The notes under the pieces: model-generated
Seen by the model: the letters and a program-made list of their open reading frames with translations, nothing else
Database searches by the model: none
What the model was told of the DNA's origin: nothing
Translations under genes and position numbers: made by a program
Shown here: positions 25,456-37,137 of the stretch, one piece after another
Position numbering within the stretch: position 1 is the stretch's first letter
Layout: each line of letters opens with the position of its first letter
NCBI GenBank assembly: GCA_028551475.1
Contig: CM052360.1
Span: 24,560,682 to 24,624,681 of the forward strand
DNA from: Casuarina equisetifolia
Taxonomy: Eukaryota; Streptophyta; Magnoliopsida; Fagales; Casuarinaceae
Direction of reading: 5' to 3'
Length of the DNA: 64,000 nt

Positions 25456-26140
25456 TGTAGGAATGAAATTTGTCTCAAACGAGACTCAAAACAGGATCTA
25501 ACATCAATTATAGGTTGATAATGAGATGAAATAAAATAAACAAAACGAGAAAAACGTACCTGAAGGTAACTGCATCTTTATAGAAGGATCTTGGCTAAGA
25601 TCTTACCCTCTATTTCTTAATCGTGCTAGTCGATGTGAAGCTGGAGCTCAAAAATGGAATCAGATTAACAAAATGTGGTCGGGGAAGTGTTCGGTTCTGT
25701 TCGGATAGCATAAACGAGAATAGAATTTCTCTTTTAAACGGATATTGTGAACAGTGTCCGTAAACAGTACGTGAACAGTACATGAAAGTGAACAGTACGT
25801 GAACAATGAACAGTACGTGAACAGTGATCACTATAAAAATGACCGTTATACCCCTACCACAAACATTGATTCCATATACTGAGCCCAATGCACATAATTT
25901 AAGATAGAGGGGGGACTTAGCCGATATATTATAAAACATGCTTACTAAATAGTCCTGACACATCACAGTTCTATAAAGTGCACTAAGGCCCACACTAGCT
26001 AGCACCATACTCGCAATTAAGGTCAAAATCTGTCTAATTAACTGAACCAATATTAATTACATTAATACACCTTCATGAGAGAACTGTTTATGCTCATTGA
26101 TAAAGCCCACATTACATGAGCTTACAAAAATAAGCTAACA
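25456..26140 (-). repeat. LTR, element orientation
   Basis: 685 bases. On the minus strand it begins TGTTAGCTTA directly after the polypurine tract and ends ATTCCTACA, giving TG...CA termini. Its last 350 bases match 29224-29577 in reverse complement. It contains an internal array of short GTGAACAGTAC-type repeats (25748-25830). Confidence 0.85.
25748..25830 (-). repeat. Short tandem repeats inside the LTR
   Basis: Five to six copies of a unit close to GTGAACAGTACGT, spaced 11-17 bases apart, within the LTR. Repeats at such a position often act as promoter or enhancer elements of the retroelement; that role is inferred. The junction of the inverted LTR copy (about 29224) falls in the same motif. 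Confidence 0.7.
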
Positions 26141-26152
26141 ATCTCCCACTTG
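26141..26152 (-). other. Polypurine tract of the copia element
   Basis: On the minus strand CAAGTGGGAGAT abuts the LTR start. This is a typical copia plus-strand primer and fixes the LTR boundary at 26140. Confidence 0.75.
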
Positions 26153-26721
26153 GGCATATCAATGTGCATAAAACAAATATAATATTAATATAAGTTATAT
26201 ATGAAAATAATTTTAAAAAGGTTTTATATTGGTCCAACGATAGTTCCTTATTGCAAATTCGGTCCCATAAAGCTTCAAAACCCTCAAATCATAGCAGTAA
26301 CTATGCCAATAAAAGACACAGCCCCAACCATAGTCATAAGGGCTATCCACTCTACTAACATGGATTGAGTATGGTAGTGTGGCAAACAAATAACACTAAG
26401 TAAATAACCATATGTGTTATCATTGTTGTCAGTCCTAGTTCTCCCTAAAATCGACATACACAATCATTGACATACAGTCATCAGAGAACTATAGAAGGTT
26501 CAAATAAACCATTATATCTTGTTTGTAATACTCGAGTATAAATTTAAATACTACAAGACATCAAAATATGGCTTATCAATAAATGCCCCAGCCAAATGCT
26601 TAAGGTTGCACATCCCTTAAGTCTTTTCATACCTGTTTTATAAAAACACGTGTTCTATGATAACAACATATAACAGGTGGTATGAGTAAAACAAAGTTTA
26701 CTCCATAAACAATAGCTCCCA

Positions 26722-29222
26722 CTAAACAAAAGCATCCAAAGACGTTACTAGTCCTATGTTTACAACATGTCTAGAAAACACTATAGGAGCAAGTCCTTTA
26801 GTGAGTGGGTCAGCTAACATAGCATCTGTGCTAATTAGCTCTACAGTAATGTCACCTTTTTTAACTAGCTCCTTAATAGTCAAATACTTGATCTCAATGT
26901 GCTTGGCCCCTTTAATACTTTTGTTGTTATTAATAAACAACACTGCTAGACTATTGTCACAGTACAACGGAATCGGCCTATTAATAAAATCAAGTGAGAT
27001 CATCTGTCTTATGAGGTTCTTCATCCAAACAGCTTATATGAAAGCTCCATAACAAGCTATAAACTCAGCGTGCATAGTGGAAGATGTGACTATAGTTTGC
27101 TTAGAACTTTTCCATGAAACTGCACCACCAGCCATCATGAAAACATAACCAGACGTAGACTTCAAATCATCAGAATAGCCTGCATAATCTGAATCTGAAT
27201 AACCCACTAATTGTAAGTTGTCTACATGTCTGTATACCAGCATATAATCTCTTGTCCTTTTCAAGTACCACATAACCTTCTTGGCAGCAACCCAATGATC
27301 ATGACTTGGGTTAGATTGAAATCTACTAAGAAGTCCTGTAGCAAAGGTAATATCAGGTCTTGTACAAACCTGTGCATACATAAAACTACCAACTGCTGAA
27401 GTATATGGTACATTTTTCATCAATTCTTTCTCAGCATCATTCTTAGGACATTGTATCAAATGTAACTTTTCACCCTTAAGAACAGGAACATTGCTAGGTT
27501 TGCAATCTTGCATATTAAATCTGGCTAAAACACGATCAATATATGTCCTCTGAGAAAGACCTAAAATATGGCGTGAATGATCTCTAAAGATCTCAATGCC
27601 TAGGACAAAAGATGCTTCACCAAGGTCCTTTATATCAAACTCTAAAGACAAAAGTCTTTTAGTTTCTTGAAGTAACGCCATATCTTTGCATACAAGCAAA
27701 ATATCATCCACATAAAGAATCAAGAAAATCGGCGTACTCCCATTGACCTTAGTGTATATGTAATGATCAACAAGGTTTTCAACAAAACCACAAGATGTAA
27801 TATAAGTATCAAACTTTAAATACCATTGTCTTTCATCTCTCATGACATCTTTCCAAAACTTAAACTGAAGGCTAGAAACAACTTGAGTATAAGTCACTAA
27901 ATCCTCAACAACACCAACGTCATAGTCATGCAATTCAAGATAAACCAAATAATCAGGATAAATAGCAAGTATTTTCACCCTGTTTGATCTCCTAAGAGGA
28001 GGAATCTATGTATCCTGATTCTAAATAAATGGAACCTCTACAAAAGCTGTACCAACAGCAGGTTCCTGCACAACTGCATCTAACTGAATAGATAAAGGAT
28101 ACCGTATACTCATATCAACATCATTACTATTCTTTATTACTAGAGAACTAGTACCACTTTCTGCAACATCAAGTTCCAGAAACTTAGCTGTTAAGAAATC
28201 AACAATTCTAACACCTCCAGTAGGGTTATAAAAACAATACCCTTTAAAATACTCTGGGTAAGATACAAAATAACATCTGACTGTTCTAGAATCCAACTTG
28301 CCTAAGGTTGGATTATATAATCGGACCTCTGCAGGACATCCCCAAACCTTTAGATGATTCAGGCTAGGTCTGCGTCCTATAAATAATTCAAAGGAGTTAA
28401 TGGCACAGCCTTAGTAGGAACACGATTGAGAATATACATAGCAGTCTTCAAAGCTTCTCCTCATAGAAAAAGCAGTAGATTAGTTCTACTCATCATACAT
28501 CTAACCATCTCCATGAGGGTATGGTTTTGCCTCTCAGCTACACTGTTCTGTTCGGAGCTTCCAGGCATAGTAAACTGTCCAATTATCCCAGAATTCTGTA
28601 AATATTGAACAAATGGACCCATAATTTGGCCTACATCACCATGTTTGCCATAATATTCACCACCCCGATCATATCTAACAATCTTTATGCTTTTCCCTGA
28701 CTGCTTTTCAACCTCAGTTCTGAACACTTTGAATTTTTCAAGTGATTTAGATTTTTCCTTAATCAAGTAAACATATCCATAACGAGAGAAATTATCAATA
28801 AATGTAATGAAGTATGCATTACCACACAAAGTTACTCGATAAGGACTACTAATATCAGTATGAATCACTTCTAACAATTCAGAATTATGAGCTGCCTTTT
28901 TCTTCTTTATTTTGGTTAGCTTACCTCTACAACAGTCTACACAAACCTCCAGATCATTATTAAGAGTAGGTAAAATATTGGATTTGATCAACCTGTCCAC
29001 TCTATTTCTAGAGATATGGCCAAGTCTCTTGTGGCACAATGTGTAAGACAAATCCTTAGTAAAAGGTCTTTTGAAAACATTTTTATCAATAGTAGAAGCA
29101 ACATAAATTTCATGTGGAGATAAAACCAATATGTACAAGCCATTTGACATAACACAATTACCAATCAAACTTGCATTATAAAATATTGTAACAACTGTGT
29201 TCTTAAATTCAAATACATATCT
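26722..29222 (-). pseudogene. Degenerate copia Pol (integrase, RT, RNase H)
   Basis: From 29222 leftwards: a GAG-pre-integrase zinc motif (CHKRLGHIS...CVDC), the integrase core (HTDISSPYR, FIDNFSRYGYVYLI, then a Glu-containing SVAERQN), a hinge, the RT palm with YVDDILL, the connection (CTRPDITFA, SDYAGYSDDLKSTSGYVFM) and RNase H (LYCDNSLAV, DPLTKGL). Breaks: a stop near 28461 and a frameshift near 28395, two stops at about 28000-28015, and one stop between the RT and RNase H parts near 27027. The N-terminal RT segment carrying the first catalytic Asp is deleted near 27830. The 5' end stops at the inverted-LTR junction. Non-functional. Confidence 0.85.
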
Positions 29223-29223
29223 A

Positions 29224-29577
29224 GAACTGTTCACTGTTCATGTACTGTTTACGTATTATTCACGTATTGTTCATGGACACTGTTCACAGTATCCGTTTAA
29301 AAGAGAAATTCTATTCTCATTTATGCTATCCGAACATAACCGAACACTTCCCCGACCACGTTTTGTTAATCTGATTTCGTTTCTGAGCTCCAGCTTCACA
29401 TCGGCTTGCACGGTTAAGAAATAGAGGGTAAGATCTTAGCCAAGATCCTTCTATAAAGATGTAGTCACTTTCAGGTACGTTTTTCTTGTTTTGTTTATTT
29501 TATTTCATCTCATTATCAACCTATAATTGATGTTAGATCTTGTTTTGAGTCTCGTTTGAGACAAATTTCATTCCTAC
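29224..29577 (+). repeat. Inverted partial LTR of the same family
   Basis: About 355 bases matching the 3' part of the LTR at 25456-26140, but in plus orientation, ending ATTCCTACA at 29577. It differs from the left LTR at scattered positions. It begins inside the GTGAACAGTAC-like repeats, directly against the pol coding sequence. Confidence 0.85.
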
Positions 29578-29822
29578 ACAAGGTACTTACTGACATCAAT
29601 CTAAGAGCTTAAATCTTTTCCCCAAGTAATTGCTTTTCTCTAGCAAGGTTTTGCAAACATTGCAAACATTGCAAACCATATCTTGTATTTCCTTATCTTA
29701 ATATGTCTGGTTCTTTCTTTTTGGGAGAATTATAGGATTGTGCAGCAACGATACACGTTCTAAACACAAAGAATATATGAGATTTATATTATTTGAGGAA
29801 GAGTCTTCACGTTCCCGGCACC

Positions 29823-29980
29823 GTGGGCAATTTGCTGAAACCTCTTTTTTCTAACTAAACTCCTTCCATCTTTTTCCTAATGGATTGCTCCATACGCCAA
29901 GCGTGGGCAATTTGCTGAAACCTCTTTTTACTATCTAAACGCTGTCCATCTTTTTCCTAATGGATTGCTCCATACGCCAA
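29823..29980 (+). repeat. 79-bp tandem duplication, relic of a gag-derived gene end
   Basis: Two copies starting at 29823 and 29902, each beginning GTGGGCAATTTGCTGAAACC and ending GGATTGCTCCATACGCCAA. The segment resembles the 3' flank of the gag-derived genes (compare TTTGCTGAAACCTCATTT near 62610 and CTCCATACGACGATCCCC near 62907). It is probably all that remains of another copy of that locus. Confidence 0.65.
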
Positions 29981-30420
29981 TTCTCAGAAAGCAGAAGCAA
30001 ATATGATCAAGTGCTGCCCTTTTGACTATAAAGATCAAACAAGAATCAAACCGTACCTTGGAATCAAACTGTACCTTGCTATCAAGTGCAAAGTAGGTTC
30101 CGGGCACATTTAAAGACGACAATAATTTAGTCTCCTTTCCAGCAAGGCTAATTATTAGCCTTAGTGCTGAATTGATGTAAGCCCTGATGTCAGCTAAAGG
30201 CTCTTCACGGAGAACACCTACACATGTTGGTGAATTTTCCACCAGGAGACATCTGCAGCCGTAGATAATTGAGCTGAGGTTAAAATCTTATAACTGTAAC
30301 TATTCATTAACTATACACAGTAAGTATTTTAAGATTCTGTGAAGGATAAGAAATATATTTCTACCTGTTTCTTGTTTACCACAAAGAGACTTAGTTTTTT
30401 TTTCAAGTAACTATTGAAGC
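29965..30420 (+). repeat. Dispersed repeat R, copy 1
   Basis: Begins CAATTCTCAGAAAGCAGAAG and continues with GATCAAACAAGAATCA, CAAGTGCAAAGTAGGTTCC, AAAGACGACAATAATTTAG, CTAATTATTAGCCTTAG and AGATAATTGAGCTGAGGTT. Diverged copies recur at about 34.5, 34.9, 35.8, 46.6-47.1 and 54.4 kb, always near DC1 or gag-derived genes. Non-coding. Confidence 0.65.
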
Positions 30421-30737
30421 AGTCTAAAAGTTAAAAGTTTTCTTTCCTCATATGTTGCTTTCTTTGCTGAGGGTTCGCAGCTCCTTCTTGTATTTATGTT
30501 TATCTTTAATAAAGAAAACAATTGTATTATTTACGGATATGAATATTTTTTTTTTAACCTCGTAGAAAGACTTGGGATTATTAGCTGTTATGTCTTTGTT
30601 TTTCATTTTTTTAGGACTCAACAAAGGAAGGTTTAAAAATTTCCACTCTTGGGGCCTTTTATTGCTCTTTACTTTTTGGTGTCTCTGGAGCTTCTTTTTG
30701 AGAAGCAAAACGTGCGAGAGGCCTTGACAATGTTGAA

Positions 30738-30880
30738 CGCGAAGGAAAGTTCTGGTCTTGGAAAGGTGAAGGAGAGAATAGACATTTGGCGGAGAATTCG
30801 GTCAGTGAACGGCAGACCTGTCAATCACAACTTGGGCAGTGAACTTGACACTCTTTTACAAAACTCCGTGTGCCAATTTA
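30738..30880 (+). repeat. Shared upstream module P, copy 1
   Basis: Contains GGTCTTGGAAAGGTGAAGGA, AGACATTTGGCGGAGAATTC, GGTCAGTGAACGG, CCTGTCAATCACA and GGCAGTGAACTTGACA. The same succession occurs at 47650-47830 and 56480-56660. Here about 1.2 kb separates it from module Q, whereas the other copies are closer, so DNA was probably inserted between them. Confidence 0.75.
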
Positions 30881-30939
30881 TTCTTTTTTTTTTTTTAAAT
30901 TGAGAACAAATAAGAAAATACGGATTACAACAGCCGCAA

Positions 30940-31101
30940 GCACATCAGTCAATAAGTAATCATTAGTTAGTGGTCACGTAATTATTTTTTAATTTTTTAG
31001 ACTTCATAAAAGTTTTTGTCAGCACATCAGTCAATGAGTAATCAATAGCTGTTCCGTGATTATTTTTTAATTTTTTATACTTCATAAAAGTTTTTGTCAC
31101 T
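30940..31101 (+). repeat. 82-bp tandem duplication
   Basis: Two near-identical copies starting GCACATCAGTCAAT at 30940 and 31022, each ending CATAAAAGTTTTTGTCA. They differ at a few bases. Confidence 0.85.
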
Positions 31102-32111
31102 TCTTGAAAAATAGAGTTCGGTAAATTCTATGGTTTAATTTTATGAGTAAGTGGAAACATAAATATGTAATCATGAAAATCAATAAATTATAAGTTGGTA
31201 AGTTAAGTAGATATAAGGAAAATAAATATAAAATAAAAACAAAAAATGAGACAAAGAAACTATCAAAGAGTAAAAATTAGATTCCATAATTGTAGGACCA
31301 TTGGCCATGCTTCAATTATATAAAACCAAACATAATTTGTGTTGTGATCAATTGGATTGAATTGAGATTACATGAGGATTGCAAGAAGCTTTTTATTTTC
31401 CTAAACAAGCCACACCATTATATAAGCATTCTAGCAAGCTTATCACTTTTAAGCAATTGCTAGAAAGTTTACATGAAAACTTTATATACAAGTAAAGCTA
31501 ATTGTCACCTTCTTCTTTACTTTTCCATTCTTTATGGTAGAACTTCGCTCGAGTAACTTGTTATATGATCCAAGCTACCTTTTACTTTTTTTCTTGCCTC
31601 ACCTTTCCACACATTTGTATTTTTATTGTAACACAATTTGTTGACTGATGCATAACTTCTAAACCATGATAGTGTACATTGTGGGAGAACGTGTACAACA
31701 TGTGTCAACTTATGCTTAGCCAGCCTCTCAGTATGAGGTGTAAAGTATGTATGTGTTTCTCGTGTCGAGTCTTGTGTCAGCCATGCTTTAGCAACTTGTT
31801 TATCTCATGTTGCCAGCACAACTATTGTACAATAGTGTCAATTACACTAGGTGAAATCCTATTGTAAGCTAGTGGTCTCCTTGCTTAACATGTCCAAAGT
31901 TTGCATGATGGACTTGTGCTGTCTTATTGGTGACTAAGATGTTTATTTTAACACATCCCCTCAAATTTAGCACGGTAATGACAGACAAGTTTGTTCAAAG
32001 TATGAACTCTAACAGAAATGACTATAAAATTGAGATGCGACGACATCAGTGATAACGATGAGCTCTTTTAAGTGTCGCGCACGCACTGAGACAAGATTTC
32101 TTCCGCACAAA
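31102..32111. other. Intergenic, upstream of DC1 gene 1
   Basis: About 1 kb of AT-rich DNA separating modules P and Q. No coding sequence or known element is recognised. Confidence 0.5.
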
Positions 32112-32223
32112 AAATCTTTGCGATAGTTCAGACTCGGAGTAAATCCTTACTTTCTCATTCCCACAGGGAGCAGAAGATCCGCGTGAATCTCTTGTTTCAG
32201 TTCATTTACCACGATCTACAGAA
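32112..32223 (+). promoter_or_regulatory. Shared leader module Q, copy 1
   Basis: Contains AATCTTTGCGATAG, GAGTAAATCCTTACTTTCTC, GGGAGCAGAAGATCCG and GTGAATCTCTTG. It matches 47852-47950 and 57020-57131. In both DC1 genes it ends at an ATG followed 25-28 bases later by a splice donor, so it probably contains the transcription start and 5' leader; that is inferred from position and conservation. Confidence 0.6.
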
Positions 32224-34339
32224 ATGGTGACACTACAACTGATAGCAGGTTTGAACCCTTTCTATCTCTATTCCTTTGTAAATTGGTGTAAGTGTTATAG
32301 TTATATTTAATTTTGTGTATTTCTAATATTCTTATAATTTTGATGCGGCATTACATCCACTCTTCTGTTGTTTTGATAAATGCTTTGATGTATAAGCGTC
32401 GGTAAAATTTTTATTAATAGTTATCTTATTTGATAAATGTATATGGTTGAGGACTAACTATCTTTAGGCGGGTTGTGTGATTGTGTTCATAAGAGGAGGA
32501 GATGGAGATGGAAGTAGGAGATTGCAGTTTGTGGCATTATTTGATATTTTGTGAAGAGTTTGTCACTGACGATTATGAGAACGATGTCGTTTGCTGGGTG
32601 TGCCAAGCAACAGTTTTGGGACATCCTGCATTCAAATGCCTGGAATGTCACTTTTTTCAGCATAAATCGTGCATCCAGCTGCCAGACTTGACAGAAATGG
32701 ACGACGAACATGATATTACAAAGAGACATCACTTAGTCATGAGAGAAGAGATGAAAAATAATAAAAAGGAGAAAGAAGTTTGCATGGGATGCGGGAAACT
32801 AGCCTCTGGTACTGCCTTCAAATGCTCTGTCCCTCAATGTACGTTTCATCTTCATAAGTCACGCGATCAGTTGCCTCATGCGATGCAACACATCGTACAC
32901 CCAGATCACATCCTTCTTCTTAAACTGCCATCGTCGTATGTGTCTTGTAATCTTTGCGGGAAATATAGACAAAGGCATCCGTTGCTTTATAATTGTTGTC
33001 TTTGCAATTTTGATGGGGACGTCAAATGTGTTTTCGTTCTAAAGTCCCTGACAATTGCCACCCACACACTTTCACCGGTAGTCGGAAGCCACACAAGTTC
33101 ACGTGTGAAGCATGTGGTGAAGAAACCGAGGATATCGTCCACCAATGTAGGGATTGTGGAGTCCGGACTCATACTTGGTGTACCCGATTTCCAGACATCA
33201 TCAGAATTAAAATACATAATCATTTATTCGCCCGCAGTTACTGTCTCCGTAAAGTTAAGAAGTTGGAAAAAGCAATCTGTAAGCTCTGCTGTAAGAAGGT
33301 GAACACAGAGTGTGGAGCTTATTATTGTCAAGTATGTGATTATATTGTTCACATGTATTGTGCAAAAACTAATGAAGACGAGTCACCTCTTACTGCAGAA
33401 GGTCCTGAGTTTGATGACTATTTAAAGTATTTGGTTTACTTGATTGAAGGGTTAAATGTAGAGGAGGAAAAAACAGCTGATGCTCCTTCAAAGATCCACC
33501 ATTACAGTCATCCACAACATGAGTTAATTCTCAACTACGAAGATCTTCATAATGACAAGCGATGCAAGGCATGTATGCAATTTATTATTTCTGCACCATT
33601 TTACTGTTGTGATGAATGTAATATATTTTTGCACAAGAGCTGTGTTCAAGTGCCCGAAATCATTTGGCGAAAAACATTCAGCATACTTCCATGTACGCTC
33701 TCTTCACAGCCACCAAAGACACATAAATTGTTCCTTTGTGCCAGATGTTTACGTTATCGTCAAGGTTTTTTCTATGAATATGAAGATGACTATGGTAAAT
33801 TTCGAGACGATGTGCAATGCTTTTTGATTCCTGAAACCATTAGTCATGAAAGTCACGGGCACTTCCTCCATATTCCTTTTGTAATTGAAAAGGACGTGAA
33901 AGAAATTTGTTCTGGTTGTGGTACAGAAATTTGTGGAGAAAATTGGAGAATGGTATGCTCAGATTGCAAGTTTTGGTTGTGTTTTACATGTGCCACTGTT
34001 CCACTGGTTGCAAGGTATAGGTATCATCCACATCTCCTAAAGCTTACATATGCATGCAGAGATGATTTGGAGGAATGTTATTGTCTAATTTGTGAAGGAA
34101 AAAGAGAGCCAAAGTATTGGTTTTATTCTTGTGAAGATTGTGATTTTACAGTTCATATCCAATGTGTTATTGGTAGCCCTTTAGAAAAGGGAAATCATCA
34201 ACATCCTATTGTAGTTGTCCAAGGAGTTAAGAACTTTCCTACATGTCATTCATCTGAACAAGGCATAAGTGATGATTTGTCTATTGAATGTACTCAATGT
34301 AAATTTAATTTTCACATTAAATGTTATTATTCAATATAA
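32224..34339 (+). CDS. DC1 (C1-like zinc finger) domain protein, with one frameshift
   Basis: The main frame starts at 32502 and encodes Cys/His-rich DC1 modules, about 610 residues in all. A short first exon at 32224-32248, spliced to 32494, would stay in phase and extend the N-terminus. Modules include CWVCQATVLGHPAFKCLEC, CMGCGKLASGTAFKC, HKFTCEACGEET, KAICKLCCKKVN, KEICSGCGTEICGE and CTQCKFNFHIKCYY. The frame changes once near 33050: the upstream frame runs to KCVFVLKS and the downstream frame resumes at DNCHPHTF, equivalent to a one-base loss. DC1 proteins are plant-specific, bind zinc or possibly diacylglycerol through C1-like folds, and often act in stress or hormone signalling. One ligand Cys is lost (HLHKSRDQL, where the paralogue has HKSC). 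Apart from the frameshift it is intact, so it is either a young pseudogene or an assembly error. Modules P and Q lie upstream. Confidence 0.8.
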
Positions 34340-34484
34340 TAATATAATGTAAGTTCTCCCAATATTTGGTGATAAAGTAGTTTTTCTTCCTCTAGCCAAT
34401 TGGATTGAATAATGTTTTGATATGTATAATAAAGAAATAATTTTTTAATTTTTTTTTCCTTGTAGTAACATGTAAGTTCTCCCT
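34340..34484. other. 3' flank of DC1 gene 1
   Basis: AT-rich sequence after the stop codon, probably 3' UTR. No canonical poly(A) signal is singled out among several AATAAA-like words. Confidence 0.4.
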
Positions 34485-36150
34485 GCACCAATCTTAGAAA
34501 ACAAAAGCAAATATAATGAAGTGTCTCCCTCTTGAAGACCAAGATCAAACAAGAATCACAACATACGTCACAACCAAATGCAAAGTTATTTCCATGCTTT
34601 TATCGACGGCAAATAATTCAACCTCCTTTCTAATAAGGTTAATTAGGCTCAATGTGCCCTAATGTCAGCCATGGGCTCCTTATGGAAAATACTCACGTAT
34701 ATTTTTGAATTTTCTACCATAGGACACAAAAAGTGATAGATAATTGAGGTGAGGTTGATATCTTAAAACTATTAATTATACATCGACTATACCTATAACC
34801 TTTTAGGATATTGAAAATGGATAAAAAATATACTTTTGTATTTTTTGTTTACTACAAAGAGACTTTTTTATAGCTCAAAAGAATAAAGCAAATAGGATAA
34901 AGAGGCTTGCTTTTTAAGATCAAGTTCAAACGAAAGCCATACCATACATCGCTATCAAATGCAAAGTTATTTCCCCGCTTTCAACGACAACAAATAATTC
35001 AGCCTTCTTTCCAGCGAGGGTAATTATTAGGTTTAATGATGATTAATAGAAGTCTTGATGTCAACTACAGACTCTCCGCTAAAAACACTCCCATATGTTT
35101 TTTGAATTTTATGTGATGTGACGTCTAAAAATTGTATGATTGAGCTAAGATTAATACCTTAAAACTATTAAAATCTTAGTGCAATTTCTCTCTGATCCAT
35201 TTTTAAAAAGTAATTAATTTCCCTAATAACTTTCAAATCTTAGTTTTCACTTTAATATGGCCCACACCTAAAGAAAACACTCACCTAAATTAATGAAACC
35301 TTTAATTTTTCTTTTTCTTTTTCTCAAAACATAACTTCAACCCACTTCTCTAAGAAAAAGAAAAGAAAATACAACTTTAAAACAATGACTGTTAGCAAGC
35401 CTGTGTAATAGGAGATTTGGTGATAACATGAATCTAGGGCGCATACTTTGGTGAATGTTATAAAGAAAGGTATGTTAAATTTAATAATCACCCTTTTAAT
35501 GTGAGACTATTTAACTTATTATTTTTCTACTAAGAGGTTAGTGCAAATTGATTTTGATTATTGGGACAAATTAGAATATTTTCAGAAGAAAGTTTAAATC
35601 AGTATTGATCGTGGAATTTGAAGTATTAAATTATGAGCAATATTTTAATTCATTTAGTATAAAAGTTTTACTATCTTTTTACCTAACAGTGATATTAAAA
35701 TGATAGGGGAGGCCGACTTTAAAGGCCCGGACCATGCAAGTCTAACTTTAAGTCCAACCAACACGACCGGATTAAAAACATGTCTACTTGGAAAGCAGCT
35801 TCCCATCTTTTTGGGCCTCGTCTGTCATTGCTCTGTACGCCAATTCCCAAAAAATAAAATCAAATACTATCAAATGTTTGCATACCTATCAAATGCAAAC
35901 TAGGTTCCGCTTACTTTTAAAGACAAAAATAATTTGGTCCCTTTTCCAGCAAACCTAATTATTATGCTTAGTGCTAATTGATTTAAGCCTTGATTTCAGC
36001 CATGGGTTCCTTAAAGAAAACATTTACGCATAATTTTTGAATTTTCAAAGATAGGATACTTAAAGCAGTAGATAATTGAGGTGGGTTTAATATCTTACAA
36101 TTGTTAATTATACATCAACTATACATGCATACTTTTAAAAAATTTGCAAT
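34485..36150 (+). repeat. Dispersed repeat R, three further copies
   Basis: Copies start at about 34485, 34910 and 35820. Each keeps parts of the order seen at 29965: GATCAAACAAGAATCA or a variant, CAAATGCAAAG.TA, GGTTAATTAGG/CTAATTATTA, TGATGTCAGCCA/TGATTTCAGCCATGGG and TAGATAATTGAGGTG. They are diverged from one another, and 35200-35810 between them is plain AT-rich DNA. Confidence 0.55.
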
Positions 36151-37137
36151 AGATAAGAAGAACAAATAATAATCATCATATAAGAAAATACAACAATTAA
36201 TAATGTTTAAAGATCTAAACACTTACTATCTCTATTTTCATACCTTGTTAGGTGTTAGATTTTTATTTTTTATTTGGAGACGCTTTAAGAAGAAGGATGA
36301 GATATATTTTTGGTCACCATATTTAAGGACCAAATAGTTGGTATTCATCTTTAATCCAAAATAGTTCTTTTCTTTCTTTTCTTTCCTAAGACAACTGTTA
36401 CAACTTTTGTGGTAATAATGAACTTTTGAACACTTTGATAGATTTGTCACCAAACATTGACAACTTAGAAATTAAAGATTGTCTTTCAACCAATATTTTA
36501 AGCCATTTAATGTAGAATTTTGACCATCATGTTGCACAAAACTAAAATCACTATAGGTAAAAAAGGAATGGTTAACAATCAAACGTTTAACCAATATTTT
36601 AAGCTATTTGATTTAAAAGTCTAACATTATTTCGAAAAGAAAAGGAATGATTAACAGTTAAGAGTATAAACAACATTTTAAGTCATTTATTGCAAAAGTT
36701 TAACATTATTGTAAAAGATCAGGACATGTTGATCGGAACAGCAGATAGGTGGCCACATCCCCAATTTCTGGCAGTTTATTGAGAGCCCGAGTCACCTCCT
36801 TAGCCCACGGATCCAGGCTAATTACTGATTGTGCCATTTCCTTCTTCAATAACCCACTCAATGACCTGCTTTACCACTCACATGCTAATGTTCCCGTACT
36901 CCTCTCGTCATCCACAAGCTCCGAAATGGGTCTAACTACAAGGTTTTAGAACCAGAAAATGAGGAATGGGTTGAAAGTCAAGAAAAAGTTTGGCTTTGGT
37001 GACGGGTCGTTTCTAAGGACTACGAATGATCAGAGTAAAGCTGAGTAGTGGGATCAATGCCGCTCTGCCTGTTACAAACCCGAGCAGGCGGTAAGAGTAG
37101 AAAATGGCGTGGGATTTGAGTATGAAAGGGTGTCCGT
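36151..37137. other. Intergenic, no gene recognised
   Basis: AT-rich DNA with recurring short phrases such as CCAATATTTTAAGCCATTTA (about 36490) and variants at about 36590 and 36680, which suggests worn repeats. The 36740-37100 part is GC-richer but codes for nothing recognisable. Confidence 0.4.

Larger units (their letters stand above)
25456..29577 (-). mobile_element. Broken Ty1/copia-type retroelement flanked by inverted LTRs
   Basis: On the minus strand the order is integrase, reverse transcriptase, RNase H, polypurine tract, LTR: the Pol order of Copia elements. The left LTR (25456-26140) is in the element's own orientation. The right LTR piece (29224-29577) is inverted, so both outer ends are LTR 3' ends. 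Gag, protease, the primer binding site and the expected 5' LTR are absent. The flanking 5-mers (ATACT on the left, CAAGG on the right) do not match, so there is no target-site duplication. The copy is inactive and rearranged. Confidence 0.85.

Noticed and set aside
33040..33070. Programmed ribosomal frameshifting in the DC1 genes
   Set aside because: No slippery heptamer is seen at the site, and the two paralogues shift in opposite directions.
33018..33090. A short intron explaining the DC1 gene 1 frame change
   Set aside because: GT and AG words exist, but removal would delete the conserved HPHTF motif of a DC1 module. A one-base loss is simpler.
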